59,912 nt of DNA from Prevotella sp. (GTDB lineage Bacteria; Bacteroidota; Bacteroidia; Bacteroidales; Bacteroidaceae). The notes under the pieces were generated by a model. The model was not told the DNA's origin and did not search any database. It was given only the letters and a program-made list of their open reading frames with translations. The stretch is taken from positions 1 through 59,912 of the forward strand of contig JAFVFY010000081.1 in NCBI GenBank assembly GCA_017475265.1. Reading direction: 5' to 3'. Each line of letters begins with the position of its first letter. The stretch's first letter is position 1. Position numbers and translations under genes: made by a program. This document shows, piece by piece, positions 59,816 through 59,912 of this stretch.

Positions 59816-59912
59816 CCACCTTCCGACTGATTGCTCTTAAAATAGTTAATAACAATATTGTCGGGAATGTCAGTAGTCAAATTTACAGTAGGGGGGTCAT
59901 GTATAATGGAAG
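59816..59912. other. Window end, no feature recognised
   Basis: The last 97 bp after the helicase stop codon hold no gene, hairpin or promoter I can support. Confidence 0.5.

Overview
The window is about 60 kb of a Bacteroidales chromosome, most like Prevotella or a close relative. Promoters repeatedly show the Bacteroidetes form (TTTG, 19-20 bp, TAnnTTTG). There are few Shine-Dalgarno sequences, many short lipoproteins, DUF1573, DUF3127 and DUF5687-like proteins, GH115/GH127/CE8 glycan enzymes, a dockerin-tailed glycosidase and a trpBEGDCFA operon. Genus-level placement is inference from gene content only.

Positions 1-9564 are an accessory island. A repeat-rich, AT-rich segment (1-510) precedes a type IIG restriction-modification gene and a RAYT-type HUH transposase fused to a DprA/Smf-like domain. 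Then come two structured RNA leaders, three small unknown genes, a BT4734-like primase-type protein and a DUF3987 helicase-like protein. A 38-39 bp repeat occurs as an inverted pair at the left end and as a direct copy touching the stop codon of the last island gene, so the segment looks like one (possibly replicative) mobile unit.

Positions 9.7-33 kb are mainly housekeeping: DUF1573, yebC, pheT, a membrane protein, rpsA, a lytic transglycosylase, a receiver-kinase hybrid, an exonuclease, dnaN, a DUF3127 protein with an SSB-like tail, GH115, the fabH-rpmF-yceD-tig set, fabG and a Ser/Thr kinase.

Positions 33-37 kb hold GH127 and an isopropylmalate/citramalate synthase. Positions 37.2-44.7 kb are the trp operon (minus strand, B-E-G-D-C-F-A), led by a 17-residue leader peptide with three consecutive Trp codons and an intrinsic terminator, i.e. 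ribosome-mediated attenuation. Positions 44.8-50.2 kb carry lipoproteins, an esterase-like phytase-family protein, ftcD and a GHL10 hydrolase. Positions 50.6-57.3 kb are a compact pectin module: a membrane-tethered sensor/AraC regulator without kinase or receiver, a pectin methylesterase and a modular clan-A-type glycosidase with dockerin. A UvrD/PcrA helicase closes the window.

The most unusual genome-wide feature is short repeat elements, many forming inverted-repeat hairpins. They fill most intergenic gaps and also sit in frame inside many coding genes (trpE, trpF, the LeuA-like synthase, GH127, GH115, pheT, ftcD, uvrD, the RM gene) without breaking the frame. Some are bounded elements with clean terminal inverted repeats, such as a 94-bp one in trpE and a 102-bp one in the LeuA-like gene.
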